Assembly (NCBI RefSeq): GCF_001304695.1 | Contig: NZ_JFAQ01000032.1 | Coordinates: forward strand, 1 to 42,880 | Direction: 5' to 3' | Length of the DNA: 42,880 nt | From: Xanthomonas axonopodis | GTDB taxonomy: Bacteria > Pseudomonadota > Gammaproteobacteria > Xanthomonadales > Xanthomonadaceae | In this document: piece by piece, positions 21,315 through 28,433 of the stretch | How the letters are laid out: each line of letters begins with the position of its first letter | Numbering within the stretch: position 1 is the stretch's first letter | Notes under the pieces: model-generated | The model's database searches: none | What the model saw: the letters and a program-made list of their open reading frames with translations, nothing else | Told to the model about the DNA's origin: nothing | Made by a program: the position numbers and the translations under genes

Positions 21315-22375
21315 GGCGATTCCTCCAGCGCACTGGTGCGCCCGCGGTTGTCGATGGTGCCCTCGCGCGCAACGCTCAATGCGCGCACGATGGCGCGGCG
21401 TGCCAGCGGCAGCTTGAAGGCGTTTTCGCCCTGCGGTTGCGCGCCCTGCAGCAGCGCATCGGCCAGGCGGCCGAAGGTGTCGGCATTGGCCGGCTGGCCG
21501 ACCAGCTGTGCCTCTGCCTCGGCATTGCGCCAGGGTTTGTGCGCCACGCTGCCCAGGGCAACGCGCACCTCTCGGATGCTGCCGTCTTCGGCCAGATCCA
21601 ACGCGGCCGCCACCGACACCAGCGCGAACGCGTAGGAGAGGCGCTCGCGGATCTTGAGATAGGCGCTGTGCGCAACGAAGCGCTGCGCATCGGGAAGATC
21701 GATATGCACGATCAGTTCGTCCGGCGCCAAGGTGCTATCCAGTTCCGGGTGATCGCCAGGCAGGCGGTGGAACTGCGCGAACGCAATGTCGCGTGTGCCC
21801 TTGGCGCCCTGCACATGCACCACTGCATCCAGCGCGGCCAATGCTACGCACATATCCGATGGGTGCGTGGCGATGCAATGCGCGCTGGTGCCGAGAATGG
21901 CGTTGTATTTGGTCAGCCCGCCAATGGCCGAACAGCCGGCGCCCGGGTCGCGTTTGTTGCAGGGGGTGGCATGGTCGTAGAAATACATGCAGCGCGTGCG
22001 CTGCAGCATGTTGCCGCCATTGCTGGCCATGTTGCGGATCTGCGGCGAAGCGCCGGCCAGAATCGCCGCGCTCAACAAGGGGTAACGCGTCTCCACCTCC
22101 GGGTGATACGCGGTGTCGGCATTGCGCGCCAGCGCACCTAAGCGCAGGCCGCCGTCGGGTTGGGTGCTGATGCTGTCCAGCGGTAGCCGATTGATGTCGA
22201 CCAGGCTGCTGGGTCGCATCAGCTGCAGTTTCATCAGGTCGGTCAGATTGGTGCCGCCGGCGATGAAGCGTACCGGTGCCTCGGAGGGCACCGGCTGCGC
22301 GTCGCCGCTGCGCACTGCAATAGCGCCGAGTGCGGCATCGACGGTGTCCGGGCGTGTGTAGGTGAGCGGAATCAT
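21311..22375 (-). CDS. paoB: FAD-binding subunit of aldehyde/xanthine oxidoreductase with extra [4Fe-4S] motif
   Basis: A 354-residue CO-dehydrogenase-type flavoprotein subunit. It shows the FAD signature FIAGGTNLTDLM, the second motif near ASPQIRNMASNGGNML, then a cysteine-rich insert RCMYFYDHATPCNKRDPGAGC typical of the PaoB/YagS branch, where it holds an additional [4Fe-4S] cluster, followed by HPSDMCVALAALDA and the C-terminal CODH domain. It accepts electrons from the molybdenum subunit through the [2Fe-2S] centres. The ATG at 22375 overlaps the stop of the iron-sulfur gene by ATGA and gives the standard N-terminus MIPLTYTRP; a longer open frame upstream lies inside paoA and is not used. 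It is the middle gene of a tightly coupled operon. Confidence 0.92.
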   Translation of the reverse strand: MIPLTYTRPDTVDAALGAIAVRSGDAQPVPSEAPVRFIAGGTNLTDLMKLQLMRPSSLVDINRLPLDSISTQPDGGLRLGALARNADTAYHPEVETRYPLLSAAILAGASPQIRNMASNGGNMLQRTRCMYFYDHATPCNKRDPGAGCSAIGGLTKYNAILGTSAHCIATHPSDMCVALAALDAVVHVQGAKGTRDIAFAQFHRLPGDHPELDSTLAPDELIVHIDLPDAQRFVAHSAYLKIRERLSYAFALVSVAAALDLAEDGSIREVRVALGSVAHKPWRNAEAEAQLVGQPANADTFGRLADALLQGAQPQGENAFKLPLARRAIVRALSVAREGTIDNRGRTSALEESP

Positions 22376-22950
22376 GCCGGCACCGTCCCGGGTGTCCACG
22401 GAGTGGCCGCGCTGTCGCTGCTGTCGCTGGGCTTGCCCAGCACTTCCATCACGGCATCGGTAATCTGCGGATAAGCACCGCAACGGCAGATATTGCCGCT
22501 CATCAGTTCACGCACCTGGTCGCGGTCGTGCGCCTTGCCTTCATTGATCAAGCCCACCGCCGAGCACAACTGCCCCGGGGTGCAATAGCCGCACTGAAAT
22601 GCGTCGTTGGCGATGAAGGCGCGTTGCAGCGGATGCAGTGCGTCGCCGTCGGCCAGCCCTTCGACGGTGGTGATGTCGGCACCGTCCTGCATGACGGCCA
22701 GAGTCAGGCAGCTGTTGATGCGGCGGCCATCGACCAGCACCGTGCAAGCGCCGCATTGGCCATGGTCGCAACCCTTCTTGGTGCCGGTGAGGTCGAGGCG
22801 GTCGCGTAGCAGGTCGAGCAGGCTCACCCAGGCTTCGAGTTGCAAGTGATAAGGCTGACCGTTGATGCGCAGGTTGACCGGGTAGGTCGGCGCACTGATG
22901 GTGGCAGTGGCCGGCGTCGTGTCATGGGCAGTGGCGGGTGTGGCAGTCAC
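22372..22950 (-). CDS. paoA: [2Fe-2S] subunit of aldehyde/xanthine oxidoreductase
   Basis: A small subunit of about 192 residues with two [2Fe-2S] domains: a ferredoxin-like plug with [16 protein letters not shown] and a downstream Cys (NSCLTL), and the helical domain with [13 protein letters not shown] and [12 protein letters not shown]. It relays electrons from the molybdenum site to FAD. The GTG at 22950 is chosen because a GGGG element sits about 7 bases upstream; a GTG at 22989 would add 13 residues. The frame upstream of both is open to about 23052 but has no ATG. Unlike E. coli PaoA, no twin-arginine signal is visible in any of these versions, so the complex is predicted to be cytoplasmic. 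It is the first gene of the operon, divergent from the DUF763 gene. Confidence 0.9.
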   Translation of the reverse strand: MTATPATAHDTTPATATISAPTYPVNLRINGQPYHLQLEAWVSLLDLLRDRLDLTGTKKGCDHGQCGACTVLVDGRRINSCLTLAVMQDGADITTVEGLADGDALHPLQRAFIANDAFQCGYCTPGQLCSAVGLINEGKAHDRDQVRELMSGNICRCGAYPQITDAVMEVLGKPSDSSDSAATPWTPGTVPA

Positions 22951-23001
22951 GCGAACCCCGTGGCGATGGCTGAGGAGAAGGACCACCACCTTGACGGCGC
23001 T

Positions 23002-23023
23002 GTGGTCAACGCAAAGTGACCAC
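23002..23023. promoter_or_regulatory. Perfect dyad GTGGTCA-N8-TGACCAC, candidate operator
   Basis: Seven-base arms GTGGTCA (23002-23008) and TGACCAC (23017-23023) are perfectly complementary around an 8-base spacer, located between the divergent pao operon and DUF763 gene. Position and symmetry suit a dimeric repressor or activator; no regulator gene is adjacent. Confidence 0.45.
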
Positions 23024-23141
23024 GGCTGCGACTGGCGCCAAGGCTGAATTCGTCAGCTTTCCGCACGCGTTAGCGCGTTTGTGTCCCAGCTGTTGCGACG
23101 TGCCGACGTTATCCTGCCCGCATGGACAAAAGGTGGCAGCA

Positions 23142-24461
23142 ATGAGCCGGCGTGGTGGCAGTGCGGATCTTCCCTTGCATGGCGGTCGCGTTCCGCATTG
23201 GTTGGCTGAGCGGATGACGCGGCTTGGCGCAGTGATGTGCGAGGCGATCGTGCACAGCTATGGGCGCGATGAATTGTTGCGGCGGCTTGCACATCCGTTC
23301 TGGTTTCAGTCGTTCGGTGCGGTCATGGGCATGGACTGGCATTCGTCCGGCATTACCACCAGCGTGATCGGCGCGCTCAAGCGCGGGTTGACGCCGCTGG
23401 CCGGCGAACTGGGCGTTCATGTCTGTGGCGGGCGCGACCGGCATTCGCGCGCCACGCCTTCCGAATTGCTGGCAGTGGGCGATGCGGTCGGGCTGGACGG
23501 CGCCGCACTGGCACAGGCCAGCCGCCTGGTCGCCAAGGTGGACAGCACTGCCGTGCAGGACGGCTTCGATCTCTACCTGCATGGGTTCATCGTCAGCGAC
23601 GACGGCCGCTGGGTGGTGGTGCAGCAAGGCATGCACGGGCAGCGCAAGCAGGCGCGCAGGTATCACTGGCTCTCCGAAGGCCTGAGCAGTTTTGTGGATG
23701 CGCCGCATGCTGCCATCGATGGCGCGCATCAAGGCAACATCGTCAATCTTGCCGACCACCGCGCCGCTGCCTCGCGCGATGCACAGGTGGAGCTGCTGCG
23801 CAGCACAGCGCCGGACCGGCTGGCACGCCAATGGCAACAAATTGCCGGTGTAGAGGCGCCTGCGACGCAAGCTCCGCTCACCGGCGATCTGTTCGCCGGG
23901 CACGCCTGGGACCCGGCGCAACAACCGCATCTGTCCATGCCCGACCATCATGACGTGCGCAGCGAAAACGTGATCACGCGACGACTGCACGCCAGCCTTG
24001 CCGCCGCCGCCGAAGCCAGGCCGCGCGATTTCACCGCGCTGCTGCAAGTGCCTGGCGTGGGTGCGCGCACGTTGCGTTCGCTGGCGATGGTGGCCGAGGT
24101 GATGCACGGCACCCCATGCCGTTTCAGCGACCCGGCGCGCTTTTCGCTTGCGCATGGCGGCAAGGACCGGCAACCGTTCCCGGTGCCCACACGCGTGCTC
24201 GATCACACCATCGGCGTACTCAAGCAAGCGATGCAGCAGGCCAAACTGGGCAACGACGAACGCTTGCAGGCGATCGCGCGGCTGGACGCACAGGCGCGTC
24301 GGCTCGAAGCCAGCGCACAAGGGCCGACGGTGGAAAACTACATCGCGCAGGAACGTCGCGATTCGCATCGCTATGGCGGGCGCAGCGTGTTCGGCTGGGA
24401 ACCAATGCCGGAGGATGCGCACGCGGTGCAGCCGATCCAAGCGCATGCAGCCCGCCGATGA
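23142..24461 (+). CDS. DUF763 domain protein
   Basis: A 439-residue protein matching the DUF763 family, with the diagnostic N-terminus RRGGSADLPLHGGRVPHWL, then FGAVMGMDWHSSGITTS and GLTPLAGELGVHVCGGR, a central domain (STAVQDGFDLYLHGFIVSDD, WVVVQQGMHGQRKQARRYHW), a helix-hairpin-helix-like segment LLQVPGVGARTLRSLAMVAE around residue 305, and C-terminal SDPARFSLAHGGKDRQPFPV. The family occurs in bacteria and archaea and has no assigned function; the helix-hairpin-helix hints at nucleic-acid contact. The start at 23142 is preferred to the upstream ATG at 23016 because AAGGTGG lies 8 bases before it and because family members begin at this point. It overlaps the downstream GIY-YIG-like gene by ATGA. 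Confidence 0.9.
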   Translation: MSRRGGSADLPLHGGRVPHWLAERMTRLGAVMCEAIVHSYGRDELLRRLAHPFWFQSFGAVMGMDWHSSGITTSVIGALKRGLTPLAGELGVHVCGGRDRHSRATPSELLAVGDAVGLDGAALAQASRLVAKVDSTAVQDGFDLYLHGFIVSDDGRWVVVQQGMHGQRKQARRYHWLSEGLSSFVDAPHAAIDGAHQGNIVNLADHRAAASRDAQVELLRSTAPDRLARQWQQIAGVEAPATQAPLTGDLFAGHAWDPAQQPHLSMPDHHDVRSENVITRRLHASLAAAAEARPRDFTALLQVPGVGARTLRSLAMVAEVMHGTPCRFSDPARFSLAHGGKDRQPFPVPTRVLDHTIGVLKQAMQQAKLGNDERLQAIARLDAQARRLEASAQGPTVENYIAQERRDSHRYGGRSVFGWEPMPEDAHAVQPIQAHAARR

Positions 24462-25072
24462 GCGTGCGCGCACGTAGCAGCACGCCAGTGGCCATCGACG
24501 GACGTTGCTTCACCTATGTGTTCCCGTGCCAGTGGGAAGACCATTGCAAGATCGGTTTCTCGCGCGATCCGTTGGGGCGCATCGGTAGCCTGCATCCGCG
24601 CTGGTTCGATTTTTTCGATCTGGAGCAGGGGCTGCTGGTGGAAACCGAGCACGAGCGCGATGCACGCGATCTCGAGCTGCAACTGCGGCGCCCGCTGCTT
24701 GCGCACAATGCACCGGCGCCGATGGCGATCCGCGCAGTGGCCGGTGGGCATACCGAATGGTTTCGGGGCGTGGGCGATGCATTGGAACATGCCGTGGCCG
24801 GATTGCAGCAGCAAGGGTATCGCGTGTTCGTGTTGCGCGATTGGCTGCAGGCGGCGATGGCCCAGCGTATCGATCGGCTCTACGACTGGGCCGCGGTGCA
24901 GTTGAGTGCGGATGAACTGGATGGACTGACCGGCCCCACGCCGGCGCAACGGGCGCTGCGCGATGTACTCGATGGTGACCGCACATTGGATTTACCCGTG
25001 CAGGCACATCTGCCTGAACACATTTGGGCTTGGTATTGCCGCAACCGCCGAGCATTGTTGCCAGCACGTTGA
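24458..25072 (+). CDS. GIY-YIG / T5orf172-like nuclease domain protein
   Basis: A 204-residue protein whose first about 90 residues look like a GIY-YIG superfamily domain of the T5orf172 type: FTYVFPCQ (YVF in place of GIY, residues 20-22), CKIGFSRDPLGRIGSLH (KIG in place of YIG, then the conserved Arg), and ELQLRRPLL as the later helix carrying the metal-binding Glu. The rest is helical, with no recognised domain. Such domains nick or cut nucleic acids in homing enzymes, restriction and repair; many single-domain bacterial copies are uncharacterised. The ATG overlaps the DUF763 stop by four bases, so the two proteins are almost certainly made together. A nuclease working with a DNA-binding DUF763 partner is an inference. 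Confidence 0.65.
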   Translation: MSVRARSSTPVAIDGRCFTYVFPCQWEDHCKIGFSRDPLGRIGSLHPRWFDFFDLEQGLLVETEHERDARDLELQLRRPLLAHNAPAPMAIRAVAGGHTEWFRGVGDALEHAVAGLQQQGYRVFVLRDWLQAAMAQRIDRLYDWAAVQLSADELDGLTGPTPAQRALRDVLDGDRTLDLPVQAHLPEHIWAWYCRNRRALLPAR

Positions 25073-25113
25073 CGTGCATCGCCTCAGCATCGCCTCAACC
25101 TGAGGAGTGCCTT

Positions 25114-25455
25114 ATGCAAATTGCACAACTGACATTGACCGACGCATTCAAGGTGCTGTTTTCGCTGCGCCAGGTGCAAGCCGCTGAAATGGTGATTGCA
25201 CCGGGCCAGGGCGAAGGCGGGCCCGACAATCGCCACCGTGGTGCCGATCAATGGCTGTACGTGGTGGACGGCACCGGCGAGGCAGTGATCGAGGGGCAGG
25301 CGCATGCACTGCGGGCCGGCAGCCTGATCGCCATCGAGCGCAGTGAGACGCACGAGATCCGCAATACCGGGAACACACCGCTGAAGACCGTCAACTTCTA
25401 TCACCCGCCTGCCTACGATGCGCAAGGCGAACCGCTACCGGCAGGTGAGGCGTAG
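25114..25455 (+). CDS. Cupin-domain protein
   Basis: A 113-residue single-domain cupin. Motif 1 is represented by NRHRGADQWLYVVDGTGEAVIEG and motif 2 by GSLIAIERSETHEIRNTGN, giving potential metal ligands (His in RHRG, the Gln/Glu position, and His in THEI). Small cupins serve as isomerases, dioxygenases or ligand-binding proteins; nothing here tells which. GAGGAG about 8 bases upstream fixes the start. It is 41 bases after the GIY-YIG-like gene on the same strand and may share its transcript, though its own ribosome site is strong. Confidence 0.85.
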   Translation: MQIAQLTLTDAFKVLFSLRQVQAAEMVIAPGQGEGGPDNRHRGADQWLYVVDGTGEAVIEGQAHALRAGSLIAIERSETHEIRNTGNTPLKTVNFYHPPAYDAQGEPLPAGEA

Positions 25456-25633
25456 TGTGGTCGACGGGCGGTTGCACAGGTCTGTGCGGGAGACGCTGAT
25501 GCGGTCAGTCGCTGTGCAAGTGCATGTGGTGGCGGGGCGCCAGGCACGCTTCAACGCCAGGTGAGTATCGCGCCCACTGTGCATTGACGCTGCGCTTGTT
25601 ACATCGAGCCGACATCCACAGCCGAGAAGTGCC

Positions 25634-26150
25634 ATGCCACAGGCCAAGACGCGCCGCGCTGCCTCCAAGGACAAGCACGAAGGAAAGGCGGCCAGTACCC
25701 AGGCCGGCGAATATGTTAAAGAAGAAATCCGAACAGGTACGCGAAGGCGCGCACGGTGTGAAAAGCACCAAGCAGGCCATTGCGATCGGCTTGTCCAAGG
25801 CGCGCCGCGATGGCGTGGACGTTGCACCGCCCGGTTCCGCGTCCAAGGCCACCAAGAAAAAAGCTGCACAGGACAAGGCCGCTGCAACGTCCCAAAAGCC
25901 GGTGTCGCCCACGCGCTCGGCCGGTGCCAAGAAAGCCCTCAAGACCGCCAGCAAGGGCATTGCCGCCAAGAAGACGGTGGGGAAAAAGGCATGGTCCAAA
26001 CAGACCACGCGTGCCGCAAAAAAACGCACTGCCAGCGACCGTTCGACGGCAGCAAAGAAGGCGGCAAAGACCAAGGGCCCGGCCGTACGCAAGGCCGCCG
26101 CGAAGAAAGCGGCGGCGACGCGCAAGCGTGCCGAAGCCAAGGACGCTTAG
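25634..26150 (+). pseudogene. DUF6496-type lysine-rich protein, frameshifted
   Basis: The first frame (ATG 25634) gives MPQAKTRRAASKDKHEGKAA, STQAGEYVKEEI; the second (from about 25731) continues EQVREGAHGVKSTKQAIAIG, LSKARRDGVD and then a long Lys/Ala-rich tail ending in AEAKDA at 26150. Together they reproduce the DUF6496 pattern (STQAGEFV-REE, REG-HG-RSTKQAIAIGLSKAR). Removing one C of the CC at 25729-25730 restores a single frame with EEIEQVREG across the joint. The tail, with many KKA/KRA repeats, resembles histone H1-like bacterial proteins and may bind DNA. As the sequence stands, an ATG at 25713 could still produce a 145-residue protein lacking the first part of the domain. A sequencing error cannot be excluded. 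Confidence 0.75.
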
Positions 26151-26287
26151 CGCGGCGACCTAACGTGGCGAGCAGTTTTCAGGTGCGCATGGACGGAGCG
26201 GAGTCGTTGGAGGATGAGTGGTACACGCCGTCTCGGGTACCGACCTTGCCCGCCTGTTCGCTGCGCAGCCGTTTTTGTAGCCGCTTC
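26151..26287. repeat. Diverged copy of the inverted-repeat element
   Basis: About 137 bases share the architecture of the element at 42619-42759: CTAACG then GGCGAGC at the left, the internal CAGGTGCGCATGGACGG (15 of 17 matches) and a right end GTTTTTGTAGCCGCTTC resembling GTTTTGTTAGTCGCTC. TAG trinucleotides flank it at 26148-26150 and 26288-26290, possibly a target duplication; the left one is also the stop codon of the DUF6496 frame. Confidence 0.5.
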
Positions 26288-26356
26288 TAGAATCCAGCAA
26301 ATAGGCGTCCGCGCATCAGGCATGAGTAGCGGGTCTAATGCGACATGTCTTTCACC

Positions 26357-26782
26357 TCAGCCGTAGTTCGGTGCCGACTCATGTACGCGTTGCTGGTGCC
26401 GGGATTGCAACCGTGGACGTAGCCATGCTGCACACGCTTCTTCATCGAGCGAACCATCTGCCAGACCGATATAAAAACCATAGAGTTCCAGGTCACCTGC
26501 CTGCAAGGTGGCTCCATTGAGCACGATGAAAGTCTCGCAGGCCACCGCTGCGGTGCGCTTGTTGCCGTCGACAAATGGATGATTACGGGCCAGGCCATAC
26601 GCCAGGCTCGCTGCTAGCGCCGCCAAGTCCGGAGGTGGGTCGCCATATGCCGATAGTTGTTTAGGTCTGGCAAGGGCTGAGTCGAGTAACGCATCGTCGC
26701 GCACACCGCTCCCGCCACCATGTTCGGCCAGCTGGCGGTCGTGAATAGCCAAGACAAGTGGCCGCTCGATCCAGATGATCAT
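26357..26782 (-). CDS. doc: Doc-family toxin (death on curing)
   Basis: A 141-residue Fic/Doc-fold protein with the signature HPFVDGNKR at residues 68-76 (HxFxxGNKR). Doc toxins are kinases that phosphorylate EF-Tu and stop translation until neutralised. Other Doc features are present: an N-terminal RPLVLAIHDRQLAEHGG and GVRDDALLDSALARPKQLSAYG. The length is slightly above the usual 125-135 residues through a short C-terminal tail. It follows the AbrB-type antitoxin gene by 9 bases on the same strand, so they form one operon transcribed leftward. The classical partner of Doc is Phd; pairing with an AbrB-fold antitoxin is a known alternative arrangement. Confidence 0.93.
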   Translation of the reverse strand: MIIWIERPLVLAIHDRQLAEHGGGSGVRDDALLDSALARPKQLSAYGDPPPDLAALAASLAYGLARNHPFVDGNKRTAAVACETFIVLNGATLQAGDLELYGFYIGLADGSLDEEACAAWLRPRLQSRHQQRVHESAPNYG

Positions 26783-26791
26783 GCGTGTGCG

Positions 26792-27013
26792 TTACTGCGC
26801 CAGTTTGTTGAGCAAGGTGCGGCGCTCACGCATCACCTGCTCGGCCACATCCATCTGCGCGGCCAACGTCGGGTCGAAGGCGGTCAGCTTGATGCCGTCG
26901 GGCGTTTCCAGTGCATAGAGTTCGTCGCCCTTGCCCAGGCGCAGGCGGGCCAGCAGTTCCTTGGGCAGGATGACGCCGGCGGAATTGCCGATGGCGGTGA
27001 TCTTGAGTTTCAT
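26792..27013 (-). CDS. AbrB/MazE-type antitoxin
   Basis: A 73-residue swapped-hairpin (SpoVT-AbrB) DNA-binding protein: MKLKITAIGNSAGVILPKEL followed by RLGKGDELYALETPDGIKL forms the DNA-binding fold, and the C-terminal QMDVAEQVMRERRTLLNKLA helix should wrap the toxin. It precedes doc by 9 bases and is read from a near-consensus sigma70 promoter at 27040-27068. Like other antitoxins of this class it probably represses its own promoter, alone or with the toxin. Confidence 0.92.
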   Translation of the reverse strand: MKLKITAIGNSAGVILPKELLARLRLGKGDELYALETPDGIKLTAFDPTLAAQMDVAEQVMRERRTLLNKLAQ

Positions 27014-27039
27014 GGCGGCATTCTCACGTTGATACGAAA

Positions 27040-27068
27040 GTTATAACCTTGCCGTTAGCCTGTCGCAA
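27040..27068 (-). promoter_or_regulatory. Sigma70 promoter of the antitoxin-doc operon
   Basis: On the minus strand, TTGCGA (27063-27068) and TATAAC (27040-27045) are separated by exactly 17 bases and lie just upstream of the antitoxin start at 27013. This is the best sigma70-type match noted in the window. Confidence 0.7.
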
Positions 27069-27119
27069 GTGGCGTGCTGAAGCGGCTCAGCAAGCCAGTC
27101 TCGCCTGCTGCGATCGATG

Positions 27120-27137
27120 GGTGTACAAATGTACACC
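27120..27137. promoter_or_regulatory. LexA2-type SOS operator
   Basis: GGTGTACAAATGTACACC is a near-perfect 18-base palindrome (only the central AA breaks symmetry) 26 bases upstream of the lexA2 start. Its core TGTACAAATGTACA agrees, as I recall, with the operator described for Xanthomonas LexA2 and differs from the CTG-N10-CAG type bound by E. coli LexA. It implies autoregulation of the whole cassette. Confidence 0.85.
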
Positions 27138-27163
27138 TTGTCCCGTCCTGCTGCCGCGCCCCG

Positions 27164-27769
27164 ATGCCATCGCTTTCCCCTCAATGTGCCGCCGTGCTGG
27201 TGTTTCTGCAGGAGCAGGCCCAGGCGGGCGTCTCGCCCAGTCTGGCCGAGATCGCGCACGCCTTCGGGTTTGCCTCGCGCAATGCCGCACAAAAGCACGT
27301 GCAGGCGCTGGCTGACGCCGGGTTGATCGAGCTGCTGCCCAATCAGAAACGTGGCATCCGCATGCCGGGTGGCGCCGGTCGCGATGCATTGCTGGCCTTG
27401 CCGGTGTTGGGGCGAGTGGCTGCAGGCCTACCGATCGGGGCGGATATCGGCCTGGAGCGTCAGCTCTGGCTGGACCGCGCGCTGTTCTCGCTGCGCCCGG
27501 ATTACCTGCTGAAAGTGCAGGGCGATTCGATGATCGACGACGGCATCCTGGATGGCGACCTGGTGGGCGTGCACCGCAGCAACGAGGCGCGCGACGGGCA
27601 GATCGTGGTGGCGCGGGTGGATGGCGAAATCACCATCAAGCGCTTGGAACGCGGCGCCGAAACTATCCGCCTGCTGCCGCGCAATCGCGCGCATGCGCCG
27701 ATCGTGGTGGCGGCCGATGCCGACTTCGCGATCGAAGGGCTGTACTGCGGCCTGATCCGGCAGGGCTGA
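27164..27769 (+). CDS. lexA2: LexA2 repressor
   Basis: A 201-residue LexA. The N-terminal winged helix-turn-helix is SPSLAEIAHAFGFASRNAAQ through HVQALADAGLIEL. The self-cleavage site is Ala87-Gly88 (GRVAAGLP), with catalytic Ser122 (QGDSMIDDG) and Lys159 (GEITIKRLER). RecA filaments on single-stranded DNA trigger self-cleavage and derepress target genes. The start at 27164 is chosen over an in-frame upstream one because the latter would place the operator inside the coding sequence and because the family begins near SPQCAAVLVFLQEQ. It heads the imuA-imuB-dnaE2 cassette, with 46 bases to imuA, and is therefore the second, cassette-specific LexA known in xanthomonads rather than the main LexA1 next to recA. 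Confidence 0.93.
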   Translation: MPSLSPQCAAVLVFLQEQAQAGVSPSLAEIAHAFGFASRNAAQKHVQALADAGLIELLPNQKRGIRMPGGAGRDALLALPVLGRVAAGLPIGADIGLERQLWLDRALFSLRPDYLLKVQGDSMIDDGILDGDLVGVHRSNEARDGQIVVARVDGEITIKRLERGAETIRLLPRNRAHAPIVVAADADFAIEGLYCGLIRQG

Positions 27770-27815
27770 GATAAGCCAGGAGCCGGCGCGCATCAGACAG
27801 GACGGCAATGCGGCC

Positions 27816-28424
27816 GTGGCACTGCCGCTGGACGCCCTGCTGGCCGCGCGCACGGTCTGGCGCGCGGGCCAGGGCACGGCCACCGCCAATGGCGGTGAAT
27901 CCACTGGGCATGCGGCGTTGGATGCGTTGCTGCCCGATGGTGGCTGGCCGCGGCGCGCCTTGACCGAGTTGTTGTTGCCTGCGCATGGCATCGGCGAGAT
28001 CGCCTTGTTGCTGCCCACGCTGGCACGCATGACCGCCAGCAGCAGCCGGGTGGTGCTGGTGGCGCCGCCGTTCATTCCTTACGCGCCGGCCTGGCAGGCT
28101 GGCGGGGTGGTGCTGGAGCATCTGGAAATCGTGCAGGCCGAGCCGCGCGAAGCGCTATGGGCGTTCGAACAATGCTTGCGCAGCGGCGCATGCGCTGCGG
28201 TACTGGGCTGGCCGCAGACCGGCGATGTGCGTGCGCTGCGCCGGTTGCAGGTGGCGGCCGATAGCGGCAACTGCTGCGCCTTCGCGCTGCGCGACCGCCG
28301 CCATGCGGTGAATGCATCGCCGGCGGCCTTGCGGCTGGAATTCCTGCCCGAGCGCGATGCCTGGCAGGTGCGCAAGTGCCGCGGCGGGCAGGTGCCGTCG
28401 CAGCCGTTGCGGCTGGCGCATTGA
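27816..28424 (+). CDS. imuA: ImuA, translesion synthesis accessory protein
   Basis: A 202-residue SulA/RecA-like protein of the ImuA family, recognisable by HAALDALLPDGGWPRRALTE, LLLPAHGIGEIALLLPTLA, VVLVAPPFIPYAPAW and the C-terminal LEFLPERDAWQVRK. It acts with ImuB and DnaE2 in mutagenic lesion bypass; in other species ImuA contacts RecA and ImuB. No Walker A lysine motif is visible. The start is a GTG at 27816, since the nearby ATG (27808) is out of frame; the ribosome site is weak. It lies between lexA2 and imuB, nine bases before the latter, and should be induced by DNA damage from the LexA2 operator. Confidence 0.9.
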   Translation: MALPLDALLAARTVWRAGQGTATANGGESTGHAALDALLPDGGWPRRALTELLLPAHGIGEIALLLPTLARMTASSSRVVLVAPPFIPYAPAWQAGGVVLEHLEIVQAEPREALWAFEQCLRSGACAAVLGWPQTGDVRALRRLQVAADSGNCCAFALRDRRHAVNASPAALRLEFLPERDAWQVRKCRGGQVPSQPLRLAH

Positions 28425-28433
28425 GGCGCGCGC

